DNA of 64,000 bases, taken from NCBI GenBank assembly GCA_023079485.1, contig CM041115.1, positions 40,434,305 to 40,498,304 of the forward strand, written 5' to 3'. A program made the translations under genes and the position numbers. Below are positions 13,398 to 29,298 of this stretch, piece after piece (positions within the stretch are counted from its first letter, which is position 1; each line of letters starts with the position of its first letter). Source of the DNA: Archilochus colubris. Lineage: Eukaryota; Chordata; Aves; Apodiformes; Trochilidae. The notes beneath the pieces are model-generated. The model did no database searches and was not told the DNA's origin. It worked only from the letters and a program-made list of their open reading frames with translations.

Positions 13398-13466
13398 TGT
13401 ACCTTGAGGACAGTTTTGTAAAATCTGGAGTGTTCAACGTGTCAGAACTTGTGAGAGTGTCCAGAA
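13398..13466 (+). CDS. NFIB: NFIB coding exon (probable exon 4)
   Basis: This 69-nt exon, phase 1 to 1, encodes (V)[22 protein letters not shown], about residues 206-228. It is the most family-wide segment of the post-domain linker: all NFI paralogues carry a related block of the form F-x-S-F-V-T/K-S-G-V-F-x-V-x-E-L, and the [10 protein letters not shown] version is that of NFIB. Acceptor TTTTCAG ends at 13397 and the donor is GTAAGT at 13467, a perfect consensus. The codon joining it to the previous exon is G|TG, Val; I recall Gly at this place in human NFIB. Its function as part of the regulatory linker is known for the family only in general terms. Confidence 0.95.
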
Positions 13467-17138
<3,672 letters not shown>

Positions 17139-17257
17139 CAAAAGACCCAAAACTATCTCCATAGATGAAAATATGGAGCCCAGCCCAACTGGAGACTTTT
17201 ATCCTTCTCCAAATTCACCAGCTGCGGGGAGTCGGACATGGCATGAAAGAGATCAAG
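17139..17257 (+). CDS. NFIB: NFIB coding exon (probable exon 6)
   Basis: This 119-nt exon, phase 2 to 1, covers about residues 269-308. It begins (S)[18 protein letters not shown] and continues [21 protein letters not shown]. The basic SKRPK cluster followed by an acidic stretch is shared in form by all NFI proteins (KRxK then an acidic run) and may serve in nuclear localisation; that role is inference. Two SP sites (PSPTG, PSPNSP) are possible targets of proline-directed kinases. Acceptor CTTCAACAG ends at 17138; donor GTGAGT at 17258 is strong. Asn replaces the Ser I recall in human SPSSPAAG. Confidence 0.96.
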
Positions 17258-18921
17258 GTGAGTAACATGGGACCGTTTTACCTTACAGAATACTGAAATA
17301 CACAAAAAAACCTCCGCATCGGACTTCCCGTTACTACAATAAAATTATAGCTTTAAACAAGAATCATTACTTTTCTCTCTGGTAAGCGTAATTAAAACAG
17401 TCAACAAGGTATGGTATAAACAACCACATAATAAATTTTCTGTCTGGCAACAGCCTTATCTATTATTTTAAAAGATGCATGGCAAGTGAGGCCCCTGATG
17501 CCATCGATGCTGTGATCATCTGAGCAGGATTTTGAGTACAGTGGTTTCAAGTAAAAAGTAAAAAATCTCAGTACAATAACTGAATCAACACTAGTTTACA
17601 CATTTTTGTTTTAACACAACAGGCTCTTGTACATGTGTTTAGTGCATGCTGTGACTCAGAATAAGTCCAGTAGTCTCTTTTCTGAAGAGCCCACACATAG
17701 CTCTTTAGGACTATATCCATATGCTAAAGGGCATTGATAAGTGTTGATGTGTTTTGAGTTACCAGAAACAAGGAACATGTTTGTGTGAAGAAGAAAGTTA
17801 TGGCTGTCAAAACAGTAAAATTAATTGTCATAACTTTCCCTCATTTTGTCTTGGTGTTTCTTAAACCTGAATGTCAGTAGTCTTTTCTCTTTTCCTTCTG
17901 ATGTGAAAACCTGCTTAAATTCAAACTAATGTGAACAGTGTTGGTTAATGGATCCTTTGGCTGAGGTGCTGCAGCTATTTGGAGACCATGAAAGGCACAC
18001 CACAGTGCATAAAAATTATAAAGAGAAAAAGACATACTGTTGCTTCCTTTGCCAATTTTCGAATGTTTGCCTACCTTTTCCCACCTTGTCCAGTGCTCAT
18101 CATTGCTTTCAGTTCTTCAAATACTTACCAACTATTTGTTTTCACCTGATTTTATGTTGATTTAGGATTTTTTTTTTCCTGCTAAGTTTTCTCTTTCATC
18201 TCTGTTTGCAAGGTAGCATGTGATTGATGTTTAATTTAGCTGTTTTTTATTTTCACAGTTGTAACTGTTTTTCTTTTAATCTGCTTCTGCATGTCCTATG
18301 GCCTTTGTTTCTCAGGGAGACTCTGAGATTTTATTGCTGCTTGCAGCATTCAATGGTTAATTTTAAAACAATAATCTTGCCTGTGGCTTTGCATAACCAA
18401 ATTTTGGAAGAGCAAAACAGCAGTTCTGCCAACCAGAATCTCTCCCGTTTTGCAAATTATTTTCCTCCGTGACTGTTACCTACTTTGCCACACTTCATTC
18501 TGATTTTTCATAACAGACAGGATTGTTCTTCAACTAAATTTTGTGCTTTTTAAATAAATTTTTTTTGTGGTTGTGGGGAAATATCCCCACTGCTGAAATG
18601 AAGTCCTTTTGTGCTGCTGAATAAGCTCTGGGGGCTTCCCAGAAAATCAATGCTTCATGGACAGCTGAGTGTGGGTCCTGCTGATAGAGCCTTTCACAAA
18701 TCTCAACTGCCAACTGTTGCTTTATAACTCTTGAATCGTTCTGCTTGCAAGGAACTGTGCTCTGTAAGCACTGGATTTTTTCAGTTTTACAAGCCGTCAC
18801 ATTTGATCATAGCGAACAAAAGTTACTGTTAAATTGCTTGAGTAGATTTACAATGAAGCTTTACTTAATTTCTGTGCCATTTGGTGTTTAGACTCCTGGA
18901 CCAGTACAGCCTTCAGCTCTC

Positions 18922-18940
18922 TCTGGTTTCATAAACCAGA
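18922..18940. repeat. Short hairpin, 8-bp stem and 3-nt loop
   Basis: TCTGGTTT, loop CAT, AAACCAGA. Perfect but short, so chance is possible in a window of this size. Confidence 0.6.
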
Positions 18941-21900
18941 CAGCTCCAAAAGATGTGTAAGAGAGAATAAAAGAGGTAGACTTGAATCCATGTATTTTAT
19001 TCTTGCCTCCTGGAATTTACATTCTTCCCTGAATATCTTCTTGTCCAACACTGCTGGGCCTACTGAAGTCTTACCAGAGCCCTGGAAGAGAGGTTGTCCT
19101 TGAGATGGTCTGAAAACCATTATACTGGGGAAAGGTTAAGCCTTTTGCTTCTAACCATTTATGTTTGACTCGATCACTTTCTGAGGTTATCCTGGTGCTG
19201 CAGAAACACTGTAATGTAGTGACTGCAGTGTCTGTCCTTCATATCTGGCCTTATGGGGAAGGGATATGTGGCAGCTTCTGGCATATTTATTCTGCTGCTG
19301 GTTCGTTAGATGCTTCATATCTTCATATTATCATCTTCCAGTGTAAAGTTCCCTTTAAACACATAGGTCTTGCCAGGGTAATACTTTCTAAAATTTATAT
19401 TCTCTATGCCTTCAAGCACAAATCTTACAGGAATAAAAGTCTGGAGGTAGTTTCTATACCATAGACCTCATTGGTACTATTTCCCTATCTCCCATTAGAT
19501 CTGTGTGCTATATGAGATTAGGCATAAATGGAAAAAAAGAGAAGGCATTTGGGATCACATTTGTGTTCATCCAGTGTCATAAGGGAATGCTAATGTCACA
19601 ACAGGCAGTGCTTTTCCAGGCAGCCTTTAAAGGTCATCAGCACTAGAAATGTGAATCATTACACTAGACCAACAGAGGACAATATGCAGGGGTGTCATCA
19701 TTATGGGTAACTAGCTTCTCTTTCACATGATTTAAACTTTTCTGAAAGTAAAAAATGAGAAATAGGATTGATACCAAGAGACAGCATTACTGATTTCAAT
19801 TTCATTGTCTCTTTTTCAAACTTGACAGAACAAAGTCTCTAACTTCTGACCTGGAACGGATGTAGTTTTTTTCATCTGCGTATGTAAGCGTAACACGTTT
19901 TCATAGAAATAGAGAAGACACAGATCTGAAAGATGTTTTTATATCATGAAAGCTTTTCATATCTTGCATTAGCTGCATTTGTAAGGTAGCAGAAACAAGC
20001 TTTGGTACTGGAGATAATCACAAGAAAACAATAACAGCTGAAACAGGTTGGAGCAAAGTAGTTAAGAGTTTCACAGATGTCTAAGGGGCTATCCAACCAT
20101 TTTGTTAGGGAGAGAGTGGGACAAAGAATAATGGGTGACACAGAAATGTAATGACATTAAATATGTGGCAAATGAAAACTTGCAGTAGGGTAGAACAGGT
20201 TAGATCATCCTTTTATTGCCATGAGAAATACAATTTACTTTAGTTGTTAAGTAGAAATCAAGAGAGGAGTGATTCTCTATGAGCAATTCTGTTGTACTCC
20301 TCACAGCTTCTGCAGCTTCCTTACTGTGCAAGCATTTGTCATGATGGGCGGGAGCATCAATAGGAGTACTTGTGGTTTAGCCATTATGTGGCATTTGTGA
20401 AACTAGGAAAAAGACATCTAGCTGAGCAATAACAAAATTTTCCTCATAGCACACTCTACTTTAAGTTGTATACCTCCAGACTTTGACCTTTTGCTGTTAT
20501 CCGTCTTCTTCCTGTTGTACATTCAAAACTGTTTTAATAAGATTTCCAGACGCTGCGCTGTATCATCTGTAGGGAAGTTGGCTGTCTGAAGATGTCATTT
20601 TGTGCAGAAACAGTAAGCATTTCTGAAAAATGGGAACTTTAGGTGGCATAAGGCTAGTCAAGGACAATCCATGAAGGATTATGAGCAGTAGCTTCATTAT
20701 TCAGTGCTCTGGTATTGTTATTCATGTTATTATTCTGATATAAAATATAAAAATTCAAATTGACAAAAAATATTATTAAATTTTTATTTTTACTATTGAA
20801 GTCAGATTAGAAATCTTCATGGAAGAAAAGAAAAGCTTGTGAAGCCAGGATAGTGTCCTGGAGGTTTACTTCACTGGCTTGCAAATTTTGTGACTATTTT
20901 AAAAAATATATGTGAACACAAGGGTGTGTGCAACAGTTTCAAAAAGAGATCTTTAAAACTAAATTTCTGTGAATTTACAATGTTGCTTTTGAATGTCTAT
21001 ATATTCAGTCATTGTGGGAAAATTCTCTATTTTATGCCTTTATTTTTTGTTACATATAGGTAAACTGCAGAGCAAATAGGCAAACTGCAAGCATTTCTCC
21101 CAAACCTTTTCTGTGCCATTAGTTTTCTGAGTAACTAATCATCCTCCAAAAATCCCAGAGCCTAAGAAGGTGAAAAGTCATCTGTGGGAATGGTATATAA
21201 ATTATAAACAGAGCCCTAACATGACAATTAGGAGTTCAGTTTCTGTCCACTGTCAGATCTTGTGAAACTCATTTGTTCTCTCCAGTATATTGTCCGTGCA
21301 ATTGAATGACTTATTAACTTCAATAATGTCTGGATTTATAATGTCTTATATTTATACCAATTGAAAACATATCTATATCTAAATAGTAGTTTGCCGTAAA
21401 TCTCTTGCTGTATTCCTTTTTCCCTGTTGCTCTTATTGAAATCTTTTAATATTTCTGTATTTAGCAGAATTATGAGTTTGTTCAGTACTGTAATAATACT
21501 TTGTGAAATACATGTAAGTTGTTGAAGGAGTAAATCTGCTGAGTGTTTTCATATTTTTGAGGAGGGAGGATAAAATTTTGTACAGTCAAAAAAAAAAAAA
21601 ATCACTTTCCCCATTTGAAAGATTCAGTTACTAAAAATGCAACAAAGCTGTTGACTAGTGCAGTGGATAAAAGACACTTAAGATCTCATAGGCTAAGAAA
21701 TATTAGATTTACATCTTGATGTATTAACTGATAAGTAAATCAGAAAATACTTCCTTAATTCATAAGGAAACAAGAAAATCAGACGAACAGAGCACAGTCT
21801 GTGCACCTATGTCTTAAAAACCAGAGTGAGAATGTGCATTATCATAACTGCAATTTTAGTATTCACTCTTGAGATCTGGTTTACTATTAAAATATTACAA

Positions 21901-22040
21901 CGCTGTTCATTGTAAATAAATAAACCAAGCATAATCACCCATGCACACTGATCATCTTAAAGGTACAGAGATTCATGTACATTTCTATAGTAGTCAGATG
22001 TCTGGAAATACAGAATGCCAGAATACAATGAATAAATTTT

Positions 22041-22490
22041 AATTTTACAGTTTCTTTATCCTCTCTTACACCTCACCCACCTCTACCAACAGTCAAGAGC
22101 CAGGATGCCAGCATCCCATTAAAACTGAAACAGTTGCACTGCCTTCATCCGTTAATTGGCCAGCAGCTGTTGGACCTTCCACTTTCCAGATCCCTACCCC
22201 TTTAGTTGGATGTCCATCTTCTGGACACTTGTCCCCTTTTGCTTTCTCCCACTGGACACTCTTTCCCCACTAGAGACCTCCCTGATGGCTCTTTCCTTGG
22301 GTCTTCTTCTCACAGACCATCAGAGATGGACATTCTCATTTCTGAAGCGAGGGAACTAAAAGAGAAAGTAGTCAATGTAGTCCAGGTGTTGAGAACAGTA
22401 AAAGATAACCTTGGTTCTTGGTGGCCTGTCTTGGACACAGTTCAGTGGTTTTTTCCAGCTCCTGGTGCTCCTCCTGAAGGTTAATTCTTT
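22041..22490 (+). other. GC-richer patch with nearly open frame, unidentified
   Basis: A pyrimidine-rich tract ending in CCAACAG at 22092 is followed by a frame compatible with exon 6 (phase 1). That frame is open to 22484 except for one TAG at 22203-22205, about 130 codons in all. I do not recognise the peptide. It may be a decayed retrosequence or a cryptic exon. Nothing shows that it is expressed. Confidence 0.3.
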
Positions 22491-24258
22491 AGAAACTCAT
22501 AGTCTTAATATAACAGATGGACTCATCTTGCAAAGTTTGTCTTGATGAATTATCTGTTAAATGTCTCTCTGTTTTTTTTTTTCTCAATCTGAGTTCTCAA
22601 AACCCTTGCATGTCAGATCACATTATGCAGCAATTTGTGTTTTGTTAGTAAATGCCTTTGTTGTTTGGTTGTTTATTTTAATATTCCAAAATACTCTTTA
22701 ATCATTGTATATACACACAAATACACATGCTTTTCATATGTACATACACACACCTCTGGACACCTTACAGTTCTATCTGAATTTTCTGTTTTTAACTAGT
22801 ATAAAGTATGCACAGTAGTCAAACACTGCCACTTGATAAGTTTTCATAACTGTACATTCATAAAATGATAAACTGTACATTGAAAATTATTTTTTTAGAG
22901 TATTTCCAGAGAAATGTCTTGGCCATGGTTACTTTTAGTCTAGTGGCTGCTAAAATGCCGAAAGTGTCATAGTAACAAACAATAGCATTAGCAGAGAAGA
23001 GTTACCTGTAAGACTACGAGTTTTGTTCACCTCTTTCTGGTTGCAGAATGAGATGATGATAGTGTTAAATGACTGGGCATTATGTCTACTCATGAAAAAT
23101 CAGTAGTTCTGCCATGATGATTAAATTTAAAATCAGTAAGGAAATGGTTTACTTCTACTTTCCATAGTGGTGATTTTACAAGAAAAATTACTGGTACATA
23201 AAATAAGTTAAACATTACTTTCATAAAGATGAAAAGTGCTGTCTTATTCATAGAGCTTGAAAAGCATTAAATATAGACAAGTAAGTGAAGGATCTTTCAA
23301 ATGAATATTTAATTAAAGAGGCAGAGAAAGTGGAAAAAAAATCCATAAATAGAGCAGCAAAAACATTAAATGAATGAAGTTGCTTATACTTCAAAAAAAT
23401 GTACATCCTCCATTATTGGATAAGAATGATAAGTTTACACTTTCTCCAAAAATAAATCAACATAGTATATCTATTCTTCTGTATTTAACGTGGCTTTAGA
23501 CCACTTTAGATCTTCATGTATTTAGAACTTCAGATATTAGATGTAGCAGATGAGGGATTTTATATTGAGAACAGAGCAGGGTCTTGAGTTTTCCTCCAGC
23601 CCATGTGCACTTCAGTTTCTGAATGAACGATGAGTAATAAAATGTTTAGAAATAGAGACAGAAAGACAAATGCAGTGGGAGATACAGTAGAAGCATATAA
23701 AAAGGTCTGCTTTTTTTACACTCCTGGAAATGGCTGTTATTTGCTTAATAAAGTCTCTATAAAAGAATCTCGTTATAGGTTCTTTGCCTTTTATTTTGAC
23801 TAATATATTGCACTAAGGACAGCAGACATTTTCCATGAGTGATTAGTTTGTTGATTACACTCAGGGCTGGCATATTCATCTCCCATGTCAGCAAAAGGGG
23901 TAAGTGCAAAAGGTTTTGGGTTTTTATCTTGTGTGCATAGCATTTATTCTGTGATGAATTTCTGAATATATACTATGGCAACATCTTGTTAATTTGATGG
24001 CAGCACTAGACATCCTTTGAAATTAGTGACAGAATACGTGTCTTAATTCAACATCTGGCACAGAATCTGTCAAGTGTAATTGTCCTATTCCAGTGTTGCT
24101 GAATAAGAAATTTCATTAGTATTTTTGAAACTAATCAGCTCCTATTAGAAATTGTAGGTTAAGCCTTATTCTGTATGTTCTAGCCTACGTGCTGCAGAAT
24201 ATCTTCAGTTACCAAAGAGCGGGTATTTAGTACCTCGTGAACGATAGGTGAGGGGTTT

Positions 24259-24287
24259 TTTCAGTCATGGGACATCCATGACTGAAA
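24259..24287. repeat. Perfect hairpin, 12-bp stem and 5-nt loop
   Basis: TTTCAGTCATGG, loop GACAT, then CCATGACTGAAA. The stem is perfect. It lies deep in the intron before exon 7; no gene or transposon is recognised around it. Confidence 0.85.
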
Positions 24288-25100
24288 TTAAATCGCAAAA
24301 ATTCAGCCACATCTTTAGGTACCTCTTCCTTTAATCTTGATCTGTAGATTCGTTGCACTGTGTGCATAGATAGATTTGAATAGGTTTCTAGTTTCGTCTT
24401 TTTTACTTCTTTATACTATATATATTGTATCAAATTTGATCAAATTAGTATATTTCATTGCGAGTTAATGATTTTATCTGAGTTCAAAACCATTCCCTAG
24501 ATGTATCTAGAATCAAATTAATATAGCACACCTGTTAAACATTCTAAACTGTTACTGGTGTTGACTGTAATCATATACAATAATAAGGAGAGTCCATAAA
24601 CTAAATGCTTCTAAATCAACAACTTCCTTTATATTGTTATTTCTCAAATGCCTCTTTAATCTCATTGCATTAAAAATTGGGACTACATTTCTGACTTTGA
24701 CAGTTAAGGTTACAATATTGATTTAATTTTATAGCCAAGTTGCTTGGATTCTTAGCATTAATGAGATGCTATAATAGCTGTGTGTTTTCCTAAAAGTTTG
24801 AATGACTTTCTCTAGGATAATTTAATAAATGGTTAAAATGTAATCTGAACTTTTTACATTTTGTTTGGCTTTTTAATTAGATTATCTCGAGTAGCCCATA
24901 ATTCTCTTGTATCACAGATATCTACTGGAATATCATCTCTTAACAATGATTCATAGACAATTACATGGCCCAGTCCCTTTCTGAAATGTAAAGTTAATAA
25001 AAAAAGTATTTAAGTACCTAAAGTACACTGGAACTGCTTAAGAGTTATTTATAGCAGTGAAGTGTACATGGAACCTCATGTGGGGCTTGTTAATGGCAGT

Positions 25101-25141
25101 GTATGTATATCTATTTATCTATATGTCTATATAGATATATG
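25101..25141. repeat. Imperfect TATC/TATG-rich tract
   Basis: Degenerate short tandem repeat of ATCT/ATAT-type units (GTATATCTATTTATCTATAT and on). Too interrupted to be a strong microsatellite. Confidence 0.65.
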
Positions 25142-27381
25142 TTAAAGTACATTTTTTGTGGCATCATTATTGTAGTTTTGGTCTTCTGACGTTTTTTATC
25201 TTATTTCCAAAGTCAGCCTCACTACTTGGAGGGCTTGCTCCAGGTTTAATGGGTGGCTGCTCTGTAGAGCTCTGAGCTCCTTCTAAGTGCTTTCCATACT
25301 ACAGCTGATGAGCAGCAGTGGTGCAGAGGTGGTCAGATAAACTGAGTCTGAAGCTGTGGGAAGAAGTGAGGCAGGAGAGTCTGCAGAGTAGGCTGGCACT
25401 CTGCTTCTGATCCCCAGGGGTTGATGCAGAGCTGGAGAGGACATTGCCACCTACCTCCAACAGCAGCTTCCCAAATCCCCGTCGTCTCCATGGTGGCAGA
25501 TGTGTCTTGGGGGGTCTCACAGCTAGACCATGCTTCTAGTATAAGGCATGTAGGGTGAGTAAGGCTGGACAGCTTCATGCCAGCAGATCAAAACATGGGG
25601 GGAAAAAAAAGGTCTGTTTTTTCCTCACAAGTAACCCTGCAGTTATGATAACACAGTCATGCTGAATATGACTTTTACTATGAGGTTCACTGGTATTTTC
25701 TGATGACAAGAGTCAAGGTGGGTTTGAAGGATAAGATTGAAGAACTGGTGCCCACTGTTCTTTCAGGATAGTGTGCCGTGGTTTCAGTCTAATCTTCATT
25801 GGGATAGACGTACATTTAAATAGCAATAATCTCCTTAGTGCACCAATTAACTTCTTCTATGTTATATGACACTGTCAAACAGCTGTTGTGGTGTTAGGTC
25901 TATATATCCACATATATAATAAATCTACCTTGGTTTGGATTCCAAAAGGTAAAATGATTGAAATATTAAAGCTGTAGCACCAGTAATACTTTTCCCAAAC
26001 CAAACTCTCAGAACTGGAAGCAAATAAAGACTGAACAGGAACTTTGCGCTTACACTGCATTAAATCAAAAACAATGGGTCATTTATACTTGAATCTGCAC
26101 TTCAGTAAAATCTGTCCACTTTTGCAGTTCTTCTGGAAAAATATTGGAACAGGTCACATTCCATCCTACTGTTAAACATTTTTTAAAATTACTTTGGGAT
26201 GTGGATGCTTTAGTTGTGTACATATTAAAAAATAACTCTCTAATCTGACCATATTTTTTGTCTCCCAGTTTTATAAACTGCATTTGGTTGAAACTGATTT
26301 TTTTTATTTTTTTAAAGTTAATTGGAGGAAATATTCTTGTAGCTCTCCTGGTTATCCTAAGTTAAATAACCATGCACTAGAATTACACTTTTCAAAATGT
26401 AATGTATGAAATTTTAACAGGAACTGTACCTGTTGTTTTGATTTCTGTCTGTAAAAAGTAGGGTAATCGGTAATGCAGCAAAGAAACTTGGTTGTCCAGC
26501 TTTGTTCACTGAATCACACACACCAACAAAAAGCATCTTACAACTTGTTTGTCTAGACACTTACCTACTTTTCCACCTCCCTCATCCCAAGTATGCTGGG
26601 AGATATTATATGGGCAAGCAGATGTGATCCTTCTGGCTTTTGCCCTTTCTGTTGAGGAAATCATCAAGATTTTCCCACAGAACGTCACTGTTGGCAATGG
26701 AATTCAGGACTCTGCAAGTTTGCATGTGGGTAAGGATCAGAATAATGATGTATTTACTCCATCTGAAGAGTTTCTGACTGTCACATTACAGTTGTCTGGA
26801 ACTCCTTCTCTTATGTATATTAATGCATATTGAGAAATGCAAGCTGTAACTTATTATAAAAGATAAGTAGAGTATGAACAAGGAAATAATACAGTTGCTA
26901 ATGTAAGAAATATACTCATGCTGGAGCTTTTAAAAATTGTGATATTGTAGTGTTTTTTCTGCTACCTTGCAGTACGGAAAATATAATTAGAAGAAATTGT
27001 AGGCTAATTCTTCTCCAGCTTTTCACTAGAAATCACAAAAGAGAAAATACTGAAATGGTTTCTCTGTTGTGAAATGGTAAAAGAAAATAACAGAGTGTTT
27101 GATTAGCCTTGGGCATGGTTCCTGATAGGGAAACCAGTGTCACAGTCTGATAGACTGGGTTGTGCAATGTTGGAGGTGTGCCTGTGAAAATATACATTGG
27201 CTCTAGGTAGGCTGATCTGAATATGAGTGGTTATCAAGTCTTTATACACTGAAATATTCTACTCTAGAGTAAAATATTCATATGTAGAATGCTTTTCTTC
27301 ACTTGATATAGAAGCAAAAGTAAAACTGAGATCAGTTTCTTAAACGTAGGAGAGCAGCTGTCGTCAAACCTGAGCACTGTC

Positions 27382-27404
27382 TGCACCTCACGTTCTGAGG
27401 TGCA
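27382..27404. repeat. Perfect hairpin, 9-bp stem and 5-nt loop
   Basis: TGCACCTCA, loop CGTTC, TGAGGTGCA. The TGAGGTGCA and TGCACCTCA halves contain CACCT/AGGTG, which are E-box/ZEB-type sites, so this could be a paired protein-binding site. Confidence 0.8.
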
Positions 27405-29271
27405 ACCAACTGGCAGCTGCTAATTAACTTGCATACAGAGCTTCATGTAAGACCTCACTATTTCTCTGAAGAACAAGTAAAAAAATCCTTCATACTGAAA
27501 ATTGCTTTATGTGTCTCAGAGAGCCACAGAACTGATGATGATATTTTTCTTTGCTTGTTTTGTTGATTTTGCCTTTTGACAAAATTAGAACTGAACTTCT
27601 CATGGCAATAAATACATTTCTGGGAGGGCTTGTCTTTGGTCCAGCATGGAACTTACAGTAAAGGAGAATAAGACACTAACAAGCTAATGATTAGAGTACA
27701 GATTTGCGTGTGAAAGCTAGATGCAAAGGCTGATCAGCAAAGGCCTGATACTGAACAAGAAATCTATTAAGTCTTTTTTTATTTGCAAAAATGTCACCAT
27801 TCTTTTTATTGTGAAGTTAAAAAAAAATTGTTTTTCAGGATTCTCAGTTGTCATTCAACCCTAATGCCAAGTCTCTAGAACAGATATAGCAAAGACCTTT
27901 TCTTCCAAATGATAGGTGGTTGTGTTTTAGAGTCCCTCAGCCATCAGTATGCACTGCTAGGTGACTTAGAGTTGAGAAATACAGAATGCTTATATCATTA
28001 GAAGAAATCAGACTGTGCACATCTGAAAACTGGTGATGCTGGCTCTGCCTGTGTAGAATGACTAGGCTTGTTCTTCCCCCACACAAGTGTAAAAATAAAA
28101 CAGTTCTCCAGAATTTCATGATTCATCATCATCATTCATCTATGCAGCATTAATTAAAAATTTTACTTAAGTTTTCACATGTGCTTCATACAAGTGTACC
28201 TACCAGATGTGATGGAAGCAGTGGAGCATGAGGCTAAGCTGGATGTATGTAGTAGATCCTGCCACCAGAAATTATCCTAGGTAGTGCCTCTGGAAAAAAG
28301 AGCAGTTAATTTAAAACTCCAAGGAAAGGATGCCTCTTCTAGCTTGACAGTGGTCCTATGGAATCTATTGCTTTCATGTTTTCACTGTGTTTATATATAC
28401 AATAAGTTGAATGTTGTGTTATATTACTTTCTATGGAGGTGATGCTAGACTAAGGAGCTGTAAATTAATCTTTACAGATTGTTGTCTGCAGCAGTGTGCC
28501 TTGCGAAGAAAGATTTGTGAAACTAAGGAGTAGAAGGTTTATTAATATGAACAGTTAAAGAATAAACTGGATTAAAAGAAAAAGTTAATATTTGTTCATG
28601 ATTTCTTCTCACTCTGCTCATGAGCAATAAAAAAGATACTGTCATGTTGTAGTATTGAGAAGAAAGCAGATCCAGTCTCCATAAGCAGGCAGGTGGATAT
28701 TTGAACTTTCCCTGGATCACTGCTCAATTCCAGACTCCTTTTCCTAACAGGTAGCTTGCCAATCACTGTGCCAAGGTGAAACTTATTCAGGGAACTGCCT
28801 GGATGACAAACTCCTCCAGACTGAGGAAGAGGGTCTTTGCTTTGATGAGGAAATTGCCAAAACTCGTGTCTCATTAGTGTTTCCTGAGGATCTTTGGAAA
28901 TGAATAACAGTTCAATTAAAGTCTGATGTAAACACATTTCTGCACACTTTCCCCGCAGCATTTTATCACATTAGAATTGATCAAAATTGTTGCCTTGGGC
29001 TGTCTTGAACAGCTATACATCTGGAGCACCATTTGTGCAAACTGCTGCTGAACAAGCTACATACGTTGTGCTTCACAGCATCTCTTCCACCTTTCTATCT
29101 GGGCAGATTTACCTTGTTGGGAGATGAGATGATCTAACTCTCTTCATTTGCATAAGCCCCTGTTTCTTTGATGTGATGCTTTAAAATGTACAACATGCCA
29201 CCCATTTGAGTGTATACATGCTGTATCTCGACAGTAATATGAGAATATAGGCAACAGTGATCTGGAACAGC

Positions 29272-29298
29272 AAAAAAGAAAGAAAGAAAAAAAAAAAG
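29272..29298. repeat. GAAA-rich / A-rich tract
   Basis: AAAAAAGAAAGAAAGAAAA continuing into a run of A. A simple-sequence purine tract in the long intron before exon 7. Confidence 0.8.

Noticed and set aside
25200..25600. GC-richer patch with two minus-strand frames (25299-25520, 25333-25578)
   Set aside because: The frames overlap each other, show no recognisable motif or splice context, and could reflect base composition; I could not tell whether it is a retrosequence.
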